Shown piece by piece: positions 32,604 to 44,252 of a stretch of 64,000 nt of DNA; position 1 is the stretch's first letter; every line of letters begins with the position of its first letter. The notes below the pieces were generated by a model that was not told the origin of the DNA, searched no databases, and was given only the letters and a program-made list of their open reading frames with translations. A program made the translations under genes and the position numbers. Origin of the DNA: Strix aluco (lineage: Eukaryota; Chordata; Aves; Strigiformes; Strigidae); the NCBI RefSeq assembly GCF_031877795.1, contig NC_133958.1, positions 1,364,001 to 1,428,000 on the forward strand, read 5' to 3'.

Positions 32604-33215
32604 CACAGAATCCCAGAATCCTTCAGGCTGGAAAAGCCCCTCGGGATCATCGATCCAACCCTCAGCCCGACTCTACAAAGTTCTCCCCTACCCCACATCC
32701 CCCCACAGCTCATCCAAACGGCCCTTAAACACCCCCAGGGGTGGGGACTCCACCCCCTCCCTGGGCAGCCTATTCCACTCTCTGACCACTCTGGCGGGGA
32801 AACATTTTCTCCTCCTGTCCAGTCTGACCCTCCCCTGTTGCAGTTTCAAGCCGTTCCCTCTTGTTCTGTCACTAATTCCCTGGGAGCAGAGACCAGCACC
32901 AACCTCTCCACAACGTCCTTTCAGGGAGCTGTAGAGAGTGATGAGGTCTCCCCTCCCCTTCTCCTCCTCACACTGAACAGTCCCAGCTCCTTCAGTCGCT
33001 CCTCACAGGATTTATTCTCCAGGCCCTTCCCCACCTCGTTGCCCTCCTCTGCCCTCGCTCCAGCCCCTCGAGATCTCTCTCGCATTGAGGTGCCCAAAAC
33101 TGGACACAACCCTCCAGGTGTGGCCTCACCAGTGCAGAGCACAGGGGGACTGTCACCTCCCTGCTTCTGCTGGTCACACTAGTGCTGATACAAGCCAGGA
33201 GGCCGTGGGCTTTCT
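32604..33215 (-). mobile_element. CR1 LINE 3' fragment (subfamily A)
   Basis: Minus-strand 5'-truncated CR1, beginning at CACAGAATCCCAGAATCC and ending within the pol ORF. Nearly the same length and sequence as the copy at 20060-20690. Confidence 0.9.
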
Positions 33216-33485
33216 ACAGAGGAAAAGAGAAAATAGCCCTCAGTGCCCACGCAGAGACAAAAGCTGATGTTCTGCTGCTGGTGGGAAGAGCTGTGATCGC
33301 ACTGGATGCATCTAGCCTGGCCAGAAAGAAAAATAAGTTTATCAGAGCTGTTGGCCTGGCCATGCACCCCCAGCACGCCCACTGTCCCCAGGAGCACTTT
33401 CAGGAAGCAGTTCTGAGCCAAAGGAAGGGCAATTAGCCCACATTTGTTGCTAGTTGCCCCCCTCACGGCCCATTTCCTCCGCCGT

Positions 33486-33496
33486 AAGATGGCGGC
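33486..33496 (+). promoter_or_regulatory. YY1-type motif AAGATGGCGGC
   Basis: Exact match to the common YY1 core promoter motif, about 540 bp upstream of the TGOLN2 ATG. It could mark an alternative or upstream start. Function is not shown by sequence alone. Confidence 0.45.
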
Positions 33497-33666
33497 AGGC
33501 GCAGGGTCAGGCCAGCACGGCTCAGTGACCCCGTTTTGGGCTGCTGCTCACACTGTGCCAGCACTGATTTCTCAAGGCCTGGAAACAGAGCCAAAAATGG
33601 CAGGTTTTACCTCAAAACGCTGCTTTTACCCCAGAGAGGGAGCGGTTTCGCTGAGGCCCTTGATTT

Positions 33667-33895
33667 GCATAAGCCCCGCCCAGTTCGACGGAACCCACGC
33701 TCAGCCTCACTCTGAGTCTCCACAAGCCCCGCCCCAATCTCCACAGGCCCCGCCCCTACACCCATAACCCCGCCCCTGCCCACAAGCCCCGTGCCCCCAG
33801 CTCTCTTCAAGCCCCGCCCCGGTGCCATAAGCCCCGCCCTCTCCGCCCTAAAGCCCCGCTAAGCCCTGCCCCCATGCCCTAAGCCCCGCCCCTTT
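33667..33895. repeat. array of about ten AAGCCCCGCCC GC boxes
   Basis: Irregularly spaced copies of ATAAGCCCCGCCC or close variants just upstream of TGOLN2. Each holds a CCCCGCCC Sp1/KLF-type box. It looks like a degenerate tandem repeat that has become, or come from, promoter DNA. Confidence 0.75.
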
Positions 33896-33934
33896 GTGCG
33901 CGCCCGGTGTCGCTCCCGCCTGCCGCGCCCCCGC

Positions 33935-33980
33935 TCTCGCGAGATCCGGTACCGGAAGTAGCCCCATCTTACCGGAAGCG
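33935..33980 (+). promoter_or_regulatory. TGOLN2: TGOLN2 core promoter: TCTCGCGAGA and ETS sites
   Basis: Palindrome TCTCGCGAGA at 33935-33944 (the BANP/ZBTB33-type housekeeping motif), then ACCGGAAGTA at 33951-33960 and ACCGGAAGCG at 33971-33980 (ETS/GABPA type), all within 95 bp of the ATG at 34030 in a CpG island. The transcription start probably lies among these motifs. Confidence 0.65.
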
Positions 33981-34029
33981 GAAGCGGGCGGGCCGGTGGT
34001 GGCGGCGAGGCCGTTGCTTTCGGGCAGCC

Positions 34030-37000
34030 ATGCCGCTGCGGCTGCTCCTGCTGCTTTTAGCGCTCTGCGCCACCGCCCGACTCGGGGGTGAGAGGGCGGC
34101 CGGGGGTGCTCGGGGCGAGGGGTTGAGGGGGGGACCCGGGGCTGGGGTGCTGGGCGGAACCGGCGGGGCGGGCCGCGGCCGGGGGGCGCCGGGGTGGAAT
34201 GGCTGAAGGGGAGCGGGTGGGTTTGGGTCCTCGGCAGCGGCCGGGAGGGGGAGTAGCGAAGACAGAGCAGCGTTTGACCTGGGGCCGGGGTGGGTCTGAC
34301 ACGGGCGCTTGGTTTGCGGGGGCTCTTCAGCCGTTGGGACCTTTCTGCGTGTGGTGGGAGCCCCGCGGCGGCGCTGGGGGGTCCCTCGCGGGCTCCCTGC
34401 CGCCGGGTTTGTCACCCCTTTGGTTCCCGCCTCCCATCGGGGAAACTCCGTACAGGGAGTTTCCTTCCGCTTTGGGCAGCGGCGGGGCTGCGTGGGCCGG
34501 GGAGCTGGCTGAGCCAGGCGGGTCCGCTGCTCACACCGGCTGCAGGGCCCGGCGGTGACTCTGACCTCTGTGTTTGCTGACAGCTGCTGACCAGGAGTCA
34601 GAGAAAACAGACTCCAGTCAAACTTCAGCAGGTACTGGGGGATCCCCACAGCAAGGAGCAGGTAACAGCCAGGACCCCCAAGGGGATGGGCACCAGGATG
34701 AGTCCAAAAAGAATGAAGAGCAGCGCTCTGGATCGGGTACACCCAGCGAGCAAAACACCCAGTTGAACACGAGTAATGGAACGGGGATGGATAAAAACCA
34801 GAAGAACACGGGTGTGTCTGGCCAGGGTAGCAGCACGGAGCAGCAGACCGGTGGCCAGGGCAGCAACGGGGAGAGTGGTGGTGGCCAAGGCGCTGGTCAG
34901 AGTGAGAAAGACAGCACCAACAAATCAGGCAGCGGCACCAGTAGCCAGGCCAATGGCCAGAACAGCAATCCCAGTAACCAGGGCACCGACCCGAACCAGG
35001 GCACCGACGACAAGAACAAGGAAAACAAGGACAGCAACCAAGGTGGCAATGATGGGAACCACGATCAGCAGCAGGACAACAACCAGGACAGCAGCAACAA
35101 CCAAAATGGCAACAACCAGGACCAGGGTAACGGTGGGGACAGCAGCAACAACCAAAATAGCAACAACCAGGGCCAGGGTAATGGTGGAGGCAGCAGCAAC
35201 CAGAATGGGGACAGCGGCAACAACGCCCAGAGCAGCAGCGGAGGCAGTGATGGCAACAACACCCCGGGCAACAACACTCAGAGCAACACCAGTGGTGGTG
35301 GCAGCAACAACAACCCGGGCAACAATGCCCAGAGCAACAGCGGTGCTGGTGACGGCAACAACAACCCGGGCAACAACGCCCAGAGCAACAGCGGTGCTGG
35401 TGGCAGCAACAACAACCCGAGCAACAATGGAGACAATGGCAACAACGTGGACAATGGTGGCAACAATGTCCAGAGCAATGGTGGGGACAGTGGCAGCAAC
35501 AACAACCAGGGCAACGACGGGGGCAGCAGCAACACTGAGACCCAGGGCAACAACCGGGACAGCAACACCGAGACCCAGGGCAACAACCAGGGCAGTGACA
35601 GTGCTAACCAGGCCAAGAACCAGGGTAGTCAAACCTCTTCTGCTACAGAGGGTGACGGCTTTGCAAACACTGAAGAAAGCCGCAGAGAGGAAGAGGATGG
35701 GGCTGAAGCTGGCAGCGACGCCTCCTCCTCTAATAAGGAGAAAGAGAAGAGTGTTCCTTCTTCCCCCAGGGACCAGTCAGAGAGCAGCCACTTCTTCGCC
35801 TACCTGGTGACCACGGCTATTATCGTTGCTGCCTTATACGTTGCGTATCACAACAAACGCAAGGTGAGTGGCTGTGCTCCTCCCCGGGGCTCTCCACTTC
35901 TCCCCTGGGGTTTAGGAAGTGCCTTTCCTCTCGCCGCTGCAGACTGAGACCTGCTGGGCTGAAAACCTTTCTCCTCACCCTGACTTTTGTTTCTCCCCGG
36001 TACCCCCCGCTCGCTGCACGACGTGGTTAATGTTAATCTGAGCCTTGGTCCCAACAGCTTTGGGAGGAGCAGAGAGGGTGTTGTAACAAGGAAAGGGGTG
36101 GAAATCAGGTGGCCTCAGCTCTGGTGTTTATTTTCAGCTGAGAGAGGTGAAAAGAAAAAGATCTGTGAAGTCACCCTGTGTTTTCTCGCTGGCAGTGAGT
36201 TTTCTATAGCAGACTGACGGAGATTTGTCCTTAAATAGTCTTGCACGGGGAGATGCAGCTCAAATGACATAACTGTCTTTTGCTGGGGTTTTTTTCCTCT
36301 TATAAAGCTATTTTTGAGGTAGGAGAAAGAGAACAAATTCTTAACCGTTTTCTGCACGTTAGGCAAACCTCACTATCGCCTGCTTTCAGTCTTAGCTAGG
36401 TTTATATATTGACGTTTATTTGTTTTGAGTGCTTTTTCGCATTAAATATGCTCACTAGAAGGAGGTAAGCGTAGCTGGTCTTGGGCCCATTAGAACACGC
36501 CTGTGTTTGAAGTCAGAAAAAGCTTATTTGGTCGCTACTGTCCCACTCACGTTGTCCCCGCTTCTCTCTCCGAAGATCATTGCTTTTGCTCTGGAAGGGA
36601 AACGATCCAAAAGCGGTCGACGGCCCAAATCTGGCGATTATCAGAGACTGGATCAAAAGGTAAGATCTGCCTCACCCCGGGAGCTGGGCGGGCTGGGGGA
36701 GGGTTGTGGTGCCTGGTTTATGTTGTGATATATCGGCCTTTCACATTGGAAATGGTCACAAAGCCACTACTTGGTTGGTGTTGAAGCAGATTTTTTTAGC
36801 AAAAACCCCCGTTTGTGGTTTAGAAACAGGGTTTTGCCAGAAAATGGAAGCAGTAAGGTTAAGAAATAACGGCAGAGCTAACACAGGGCAGAATTTGGTG
36901 AGTCTTGAGCTCAGGTGTGCTTAAGAATAGTTTGTCACTGACTCAGATGACTTTTTCAAAGAAGTTTTTAGCGGGAGAAGGGTGGGCTTTGACCTTTCTT

Positions 37001-37582
37001 CTTCCCTTTGAAACTTTTTTTTCACCTTCTGTCCTTGAAGTCAGATGTGTCTGTAGTTATTTTCTGCGATGGGAAGATGAGGAGACAAGTGAAGAAAATT
37101 TAAAAAAAAGTCTGAAACTTGGTCTCTCAAGCGGCTGTCAGCATTTGGGGGACCAACAACGGCCGTTTTCAAACACCGTTGGGGTTTTGCATGTAGAACT
37201 CAGGGCAGTGTTACCCCGCTCGGTCTCGGCTCCGCAGAGGTGCAGGGGGCTGTTGGGAGTGGAAGCTCCGCTCTCTCCCTCCCCACATTGCAGCCATGCC
37301 TGGCTGGGGAACCCATCTGAGTGCCACGGAAACAATTTGCCTGCTTGAGCTTCCCTATTTAGTCTCACCAATATTTCAAGAATTTGTTTCCCTTGCCAGG
37401 AATTCCCCAACTTGTCCCTGAGGCACAGTAAAGCAGCCAGGCAGTTAGACAGAGCTCGGGTTTGAGTTGAAAGCTCATCAGAGACACTCGGTCCGCTCCA
37501 ACCCTGATGTTTTGTCAGAGTAGAAAAGCAATGCTGAGCTTTCAAATTGTTTAAACCTTTCTTTTTGCCTTTCCAGATCTAG
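34030..37582 (+). CDS. TGOLN2: TGOLN2 (TGN38/46-like), trans-Golgi network integral membrane protein
   Basis: Type I membrane protein that cycles between trans-Golgi network and plasma membrane. Exons: 34030-34087, 34584-35863, 36576-36659, 37577-37582; 475 aa. Signal peptide about 1-19 ([19 protein letters not shown]). A luminal domain of about 400 residues is very rich in Asn, Gln, Gly and Ser, with 17-19-residue near-repeats ([14 protein letters not shown] type). One membrane helix lies at about 423-441 ([19 protein letters not shown]). The cytoplasmic tail (IIAF-LEGKRSK) ends in [10 protein letters not shown] with the YQRL retrieval signal at 468-471. The luminal repeat is lineage-specific; the transmembrane segment and tail give the identity. 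Exon 4 contributes a single Ile codon and TAG. The neighbours TCF7L1 and RETSAT support orthology. Confidence 0.93.
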
Positions 37583-40500
37583 ATTCCTCCTCGGATATTC
37601 AGTGGGATAATGATGGCCAGCAATGAAAACGCAGGAACACTGGGACACCCGCTGACTCCCCTGCTGTAGCGCTCTGAGTCGTAGCTGTGCTGCTGCGTTC
37701 AGATTTCAGACAACAGGAAGAAGGGGAAATGCTTTTACGTTTGCACCTGCACTTGGTAACGTTAAACCTCTCGCTTCCTCAAAACGCATTTCTCCTTTCC
37801 CAGCTGTCTGAAGATGAACTCGTTTTCCGCTGGGGCGTCTGGCTTCTGGCCTGTGACCCAGGAAAAGCCAGTCCCCGGCACTTGACGGAACTTTTGTGTC
37901 CAAATGAAATGGAATCTGCCATCTACTGTACTGACGTCTCCTCTTGGGGGGGGAAAAAAAAAAAAAATCTGCCTGCGAAATGAGCCATCTGACTCTTCCC
38001 CTTCCAGAGTCATAGAGCTGCCTTTGTAACCAGCACAGTCTTTGCTTGAGACACAGACGTTCTCCTCTTCTGTCCATTGTATTTGGATGCTAAAGTTCAG
38101 AGCGTGACTGATTGCACTAGTTTGGAAACGATCTGCCAAGGACTCGGATTTGATTTGATTCTTCCTCTCTGTGACAGAGACCATGTCAGAGTTGATCATC
38201 TAGATTCTCTCTTTCGGGCACATCTTTGGAAATGCCGGAGCAGTCTTTGGCCCTTGGGTTGTAGCTTAAACTTCCTCACCTGCATCTTGTGCTCCACACG
38301 GGTCTTTTCCCTCGCAATCCCCCGAGTTCAGATGTTTGCACTAAAGGTGCTGTGATGCTGTGAAGGAGGGCGGGTTAGGCTTAGAAAGCTTCGTGCCAAA
38401 TTGCCGTGGTGTAGTTGTAGCAGACTTTGCCTTGGAAGATTGCTTTCCTCCCCCCACGTGAAACGTAGTTACGTGTAAAACGGAAGCCTGAAGCGTTTGG
38501 GATGAATGAAACTTGTAGTTCTTTAACCCTGTCCCTCAGCAATGCAGTATTGAGGCCCTGGAGCGTTGGGCTCCGCTGCGTGAGCCTCCGTCGGTTGGAG
38601 ATGAGCAGCTGAGCGCTCGGTGGCGGCTCTTGCCCGCTCCAGTGGCGAGGGGGGGCTGCTCGACCCCTGGGTTGCACAAGCAACGCCTGCCCGGTGCTTC
38701 TGGCCTCGGGAAACCATTGTAGCCCGCGGCGCAGGCGCCGTCTTTTCTGCCTGAGTCACCACGGGGCGTCTCCTGCCTCCTGAGCAGGTGACCGGCGTGC
38801 GGAAGGGCTTGTGGCATCGCCGGCACGACCTCTTCCCGCTCCGCCGCGGCTCTGGCAGCCCCGACGTGAAGGAGTTTTGTGAATGTAACACGTAACCGGC
38901 TGCTTGTCGCCGAGCTGGTCGCGTGGGTATTACTGTGGAGCACTGAAAGTCGGGCCCGGGACGTCCTGGTTATATTTAAGGCTGCAAAACATGTTGATTC
39001 ACAAGTTAGAGCTGCGAGGTTGTTTTTATTTTTGTAGTTCTACTCCAAAGATTTGTTTGAGATGGGATGTTTCTGAAGAGGGCATGAAGTGCCTGCCTGG
39101 CTCCTGCTTTTTTGTTTGTTTGGTTGGTTTTTTTTCCAATATGGGCAGAAATGGTATGAAGCACGTAGAGCTCTTCACACGGGTCCCCATCCGCGCCCGA
39201 GGCTCGTGTGCGTCGCCCTCTCCGTGCGCTTGCCGAGGGACCGCACCGGCAGGACCCCGCTGGGGTTAACTTCCCTCCAGCTGGCTGCGAAAGCCACTCG
39301 TGGGATGAGGCCAACCTTTTTCCGTCCTTCCCGAGGTTGTGAACAATTGGTAACTGCCCTGTGGTTGCTAAAGATAGCCCCGTTTGACAAGGGCAAAGAC
39401 CTTTCCTTGTCTGGACATGAAAGCTACAGCTGTATTTTTTTTTTTTTCCCCTAGTGGTTCATTCCCCATGTAAGAGGGGAGAAGGGGCTCGACCCTCTCC
39501 TAAAAGAAAAATCCTCTTTTTTTTTTTCTTTTTGCTGGCTGTTAGCAAGCACAAAGAGCAGGAGAAAGTCCCTCTTGGCTTTAAATAGCTTTCAAGGTTT
39601 CTGTAATAAACTTTTCTGATGCTAAAAGCACTTGCAGAAGCTATTTTGGAGAACGGGAGTGTGAGGTGGAGGGAAGAAAAAGGAAAACAAGTCTGGGAAC
39701 AGAACCCTTGGGGGGAAATGTGCCTTCTGAAGAGGGTGGGAACTCCTGCAACAAGACTCCACTGTTTCAGAGATCCCGTAGGATAAGTCTGAGGCTCGCT
39801 GTCAGACAGGATGCGGGGTGGGAGGTGGTGGCTTTTGTCTAATGACAGCGGGAGGGGGGGAAAAAACATATTCCACCATGTGCAGTACCATGTGCTTTTG
39901 AGAGTGCGTGCGCTGTTTTTTCCTGCTTTGTCCTTTTTTTTTTTTTAAATTGAAAAATAATTTACAAAAGTTTTTCTCCACTGTCTGCTTGCTTTTCTGT
40001 TCCACGAGCTTTTACAAATGCTTCTCGATCCTCTGTGGTTCCGAGTTGTGTTGGAAATCCCCCCGCTGGTTCCCAGCCGTTAGCCGCAGGGATGAGTCCT
40101 CTGGCGAGCAGGACTGTTGTACCTCAGACATCAATCCTCAGGTTGGGCCCAGCACGAGCTCGTCAGGTTAACGAGGACGTACCTCACGTCTTGGCAGAGC
40201 TGTTGGTTTGCCGCTTTCCCCGGCGTGGCTCTGGCAAAAGAGAAACACCCGGTGCCTGGGAAGCGCGGGGTTTGCCTCGCTCACGCCAGGCTAAATCGGG
40301 GGGGCTCCCCCCTAAATCTCCTCCCCAGCAGTTCCCGAGGGCGGTTCTGGCAACGGCCACAGTCGGAGCTGTGTGAAACCTCCGGGAGTGACTCCCGGTT
40401 TATTGACTTTTATGGTATTTAAATTTATGCACCGTGTTTCAGACGGGTCAGGGTACACGGAACCTTCTCCCTTTGGACACAGCTTGTGCGTGGAATGGAG

Positions 40501-40700
40501 GGCGTCTGTCGGTACGGAGGTGTTTTGCCAAATGTTAGTACTTTGAGGCCAGCTGCCTTGCCCGTTTGAATCAGCAAGTGGTTTGTTTTCTGCTGCATTG
40601 AAATGCAACTTGCTTTGAAGGATCAGAACTTTTATATTTCTTTGTACTTTTTTTTTTTTTTCCTGTGTGGTGAAGTCAATAAATGGATTAAAAAAAAAAA
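37583..40700 (+). other. TGOLN2: TGOLN2 3' UTR
   Basis: No other gene is seen. AATAAA occurs at 39605-39610 and at 40678-40683, the second 15-20 bp before an A-run, so a long 3' UTR with two possible ends is likely. Extent is inferred from these signals. Confidence 0.55.
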
Positions 40701-40764
40701 AACACATTGAGTTTTCACCTCTTTTGCATGGTCTCCTTTGAAACCTGGCAACAACAGTGCAGGT

Positions 40765-41107
40765 TGTTATTGGTTAATTGTAATTTAGTGGGAAATAACC
40801 ACTTCTCAATTTTTAGCGATTAATAAAATTTTATTAGCACGCGGCGCTGGGTGTGCCGGGAGTCTCTGCTCCACCAGCACACACACCTTGCAGGACAACT
40901 GAGTCCCTTTATAGTGTAGCGTCATCCATATTCACCATGGGCGGACCCTGAGGGGGCTGCCGAGTGTAAACAAGTTTCGCGGGCTTTTTGCCGGTTTTCG
41001 CGGGCTTTTCGCCGGTTTTCGCGGGCTTTTCTCAGAAGGGGGATGACTCAGCACAGGTGTTGTTGTAGTGGCCTGACGATGGGGGCCATTTTAGCTCCCT
41101 TCTAACA
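40765..41107 (-). mobile_element. probable solo LTR of an endogenous retrovirus (fossil)
   Basis: A 343-bp block bounded by TGTTA and TAACA (5-bp inverted ends). Read on the minus strand it has a TATAAA box (40908-40913) followed about 75 bp later by AATAAA (40830-40835), the order expected for U3-R-U5. U3 carries about three direct copies of TTTCGCGGGCTTTTCGCCGG. No retroviral coding sequence lies beside it, and I found no convincing target-site duplication. Family not assigned. Confidence 0.5.
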
Positions 41108-42566
41108 ACTGATTTTAACAATAGAAACTATACACATATATCTTATTTACCTAAGAGAATTACAAAACTGTTTAACAGTACGAGCGGGTTGGAAGGGGGG
41201 GGCTCAGCCCAGAGCCCCCTCCAGACAGTTGACTGCCGCCTGTCTCTGAGCAGAAGCCTAAACGCTAATTTGGCATTACGGAGCCTCACTAGGGCTGCTC
41301 GGTGCCCCCTGCCCCAGCCCCAACCCCCCCCCGGGGCAGCTGGATGCTCGGGCCGGTGGGGCCCCGGGAACAAGCCCCCTCCCAGCCGGAGCCAGCAGCG
41401 GGAACGGTGCCCCGGGGTGGGGGGGGAGGTGGATGTCCTGACTACAACTTCTTTTTCCCCTTGAGATTTGAATAACAAACACCGTATATGTTTTATTACA
41501 CAGGGTAGTTCCTCTTTGTGCGGAAAAAAAAAAAAAATTACCAAAAGCAGCAGCTCTCTGAGCTGAGCGATTTGTGTTCAAAGCTTTGTGTGCTCCGTTT
41601 GCACACGCAGGCTTGGCCCTCGTGTGACCAACTCACCCTGCAGCCGGAAGGAGCCCAGACAGGTTTCAGCCCAGAGCGGATTTGAAAAGTTTCCAGTCTG
41701 CTTCACGATCCTCTTGACCGGAGCCGTGGTGGTGAGCGGGGTTATTGCCGCCCTGACCTCCAAATAAGAGTTTAAACTGCTTTTAACAGAGCTCAGTCGT
41801 GCATCTGTCCTGTTGTATTTCTTCTTTCCCCCACAGGGAGGCTCTGAGGAGGACGCAGCTCGGATCCCAGCGCAGCCTGTCTCCTCTACTGGGGGAGACT
41901 GGAAAAGCAGGAGCCCAGTGGTGCCACTTCTGTGCCCCCAGGGCGAGAGCTGGGGATGCTGCCGCCCCACCAGCCCTGGAAAGGGGAAGAGGAGGTGCCA
42001 TCATCAACAGCAGATGATGAGGGCGCTTCTGGGTAGTGTTTACTCCTGCTTCCTGCAGTAAATGAAAGAAACTTTCTCCTTTCCCCCAGTTTTTCCCTAA
42101 AAGGAGAAAATCCGCTCTCCTACACTCTGCTCCAGCTTGGCTGGACACCAGCTGCCTGGCAGTGAGCGCAGAGGACGGGCTAGGAAAAAGGGAGGGCTGC
42201 TTGTTTTCCTGTTGACAACATTGCTGAAAGCTTGGGGGAGGAAAAAAGACTGGAAATGGGGGATTAAAATGAAAATTCTCCATTCATCTGCACCGGGGTG
42301 GTCGATGGAGTGCTCATCCAAGTCTTCTTACGAGGAGATCAAAGCGCCGCTCTGCGTGTCCCCAAAGAAACAGGAATTACTGAATTGTGCTCCAAGAGCT
42401 CTCTGAACCGCTCGCCTGCTTCCACCCTGGTCTGAGAGTGCTTGTAGAGGTCTCCAAACTCTTTTATTCCTACAGGTAGAGTGAATGTAGCGGGGAAGGA
42501 ACAACCCTGCAGGTCCCTGAGGGAGAGAGGCAGCGGCAGGAGTGTCCCATCACGAGTGCCAGGACG
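41108..42566. other. intergenic, no gene recognised
   Basis: Unique sequence between the LTR and a CR1 copy. Short open frames only. Confidence 0.45.
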
Positions 42567-43018
42567 TGCAGAGGAGGGCAACGAGGTGGGGAAGGGCCTG
42601 GAGAATAAATCCTGTGAGGAGCGACTGAAGGAGCTGGGACTGTTCAGTGTGAGGAGGAGAAGGGGAGGGGAGACCTCATCACTCTCTGCAGCTCCCTGAA
42701 AGGACGTTGTGGAGAGGTTGGTGCTGGTCTCTGCTCCCAGGGAATTAGTGACAGAACGAGAGGGAACGGCTTTAAACTGCAACAGGGGAGGGTCAGACTG
42801 GACATGAGGAACAAATGTTTCCCCGCCAGAGTGGTCAGAGAGTGGAATAGGCTGCCCAGGGAGGGGGTGGAGTCCCCACCCCTGGGGGTGTTTAAGGGCC
42901 GTTTGGATGAGCTGTGGGGGGATGTGGGGTAGGGGAGAACTTTGTAGAGTCGGGCTGAGGGTTGGACTCGATGATCCCGAGGGGCTTTTCCAGCCTGAAG
43001 GATTCTGGGATTCTGTGA
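42567..43018 (+). mobile_element. CR1 LINE 3' fragment (subfamily A)
   Basis: Plus-strand 5'-truncated CR1 from GCAGAGGAGGGCAACGAGG to the tail GGATTCTGGGATTCTGTGA. Very similar to the copies at 23649 and 28565. Confidence 0.9.
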
Positions 43019-44252
43019 CGTGGTGAGCGCCAAGCGTGGGTTGTGTTGGGGTGGCTGCACCACACACCTACCTGTGCCTCAAAGTCCAGGAGTGGAAAAA
43101 ATGCTAAATGAAACCAAAATTATCTGCCAGCTGGGTTGGGCTCTGCTTACCAAGCTGAATTGCTTGGGGCTAGGCCGAGAAATACCGATAGGGCCAGAGA
43201 TTATCCAAGAGGCCCTTGGGGTAGAGGCGGTGCAGGTTTAATGCTTGAGCTTAATGTGTGAGCACAGGGTGAAACTCGGCACGTTTTGGTGGAGGCTTTT
43301 GCCCCTGCAGCCCCTCCCTCCTCCTGTGGCTGCCTGAGGGCCCATCCCCTGTCTCACAGAGCAGGGACGTCCCTGCATGCAGCGCAGGAGCCCTTCAGGC
43401 TTTTTTATTTTGTGGTTGTTGGTACCAGAGAGACAAGGGGAGGAGAGAACCTGGAGCAAATACATCAGATCCTCAGGGTGTCCCAGCCCATCCACCCCTT
43501 CCGCTCCATTCCCAGCTGGAGCTTCTCCCCTTTCCCCTTGCTCATGTAAGAAGGAAGCTCACAAAGACCCAGTTACCAGTTGTGAACTCGGAGTTACCTT
43601 GAGCAAATGCTCCCACATCCACTCCCTGACCTCTACTCCAGGTCCCAAGTTAACCCACCATCCTGCTAATCGCCCTATTTTTTTTAATATTTTTTTTTTT
43701 CAGCTTTGAATTCTTAAACAGCCTCATGAACAAACAGCTTGGACATGAGGTGATGTTTACAGCAGTATTTTCATTATGGGTAGGGCACCAGCCAAGTAAA
43801 CACACCAGCTTTGCCTCTGTAAAACAAAAGTCTGTGGCCTGTGAAGGTTTGTTTAAATTAAAAAAAAACCCCACGGGTGCGGTTGCGTTTGCAAGGTTGG
43901 GGCTCTTTTGTCCAGGAAGATGAGGGGGAGAAGCAGGTTTACGTCCCCCCCCGGAGCTGCGGGCAGCCGTGGCGTGGGGGTGCTGCTCCAGGGCGTCCAG
44001 GTGTCGCTGCACCATCATGAGCTTAAATCAGATGTTTCTGCTCTGCAGATCTGCCCCAGCTGCACTTGGCTTGTTAAAACCTCCCCCCGGTAGCTCCAGC
44101 ACATCCCAGCTTGAGCTGGTCACCTTTCCAGAGGGGTTTTCTGTTTGTTTTCTTGTAACTTGTCTTTTTTTTTCTCCACACGTGGCAGGGGACTTCTCAC
44201 AACCAAGCTGCTGCTCTTCACCCCTTGGGCTTTTCCGCAGAGCCAGCAGCTC
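43019..44252 (-). other. downstream flank/possible 3' UTR of the caspase gene
   Basis: No separate gene. A minus-strand AATAAA (43404-43409) lies about 845 bp after the caspase stop codon and is a candidate poly(A) signal. Confidence 0.35.

Noticed and set aside
33182-33436. 84-codon frame upstream of TGOLN2
   Set aside because: It starts inside a CR1 copy and runs into unique DNA with no recognisable family or splice signals.
34776-35810. Thr/Ala-rich 344-codon frame and a Val/Ala-rich minus frame across TGOLN2
   Set aside because: Shadow frames of the repetitive AAC/CAG/GGC codons in TGOLN2 exon 2.
40759-41113. Target-site duplication flanking the LTR-like block
   Set aside because: The bases next to the TGTTA and TAACA ends (CAGGT and ACTGA) do not match, so a duplication is not claimed.
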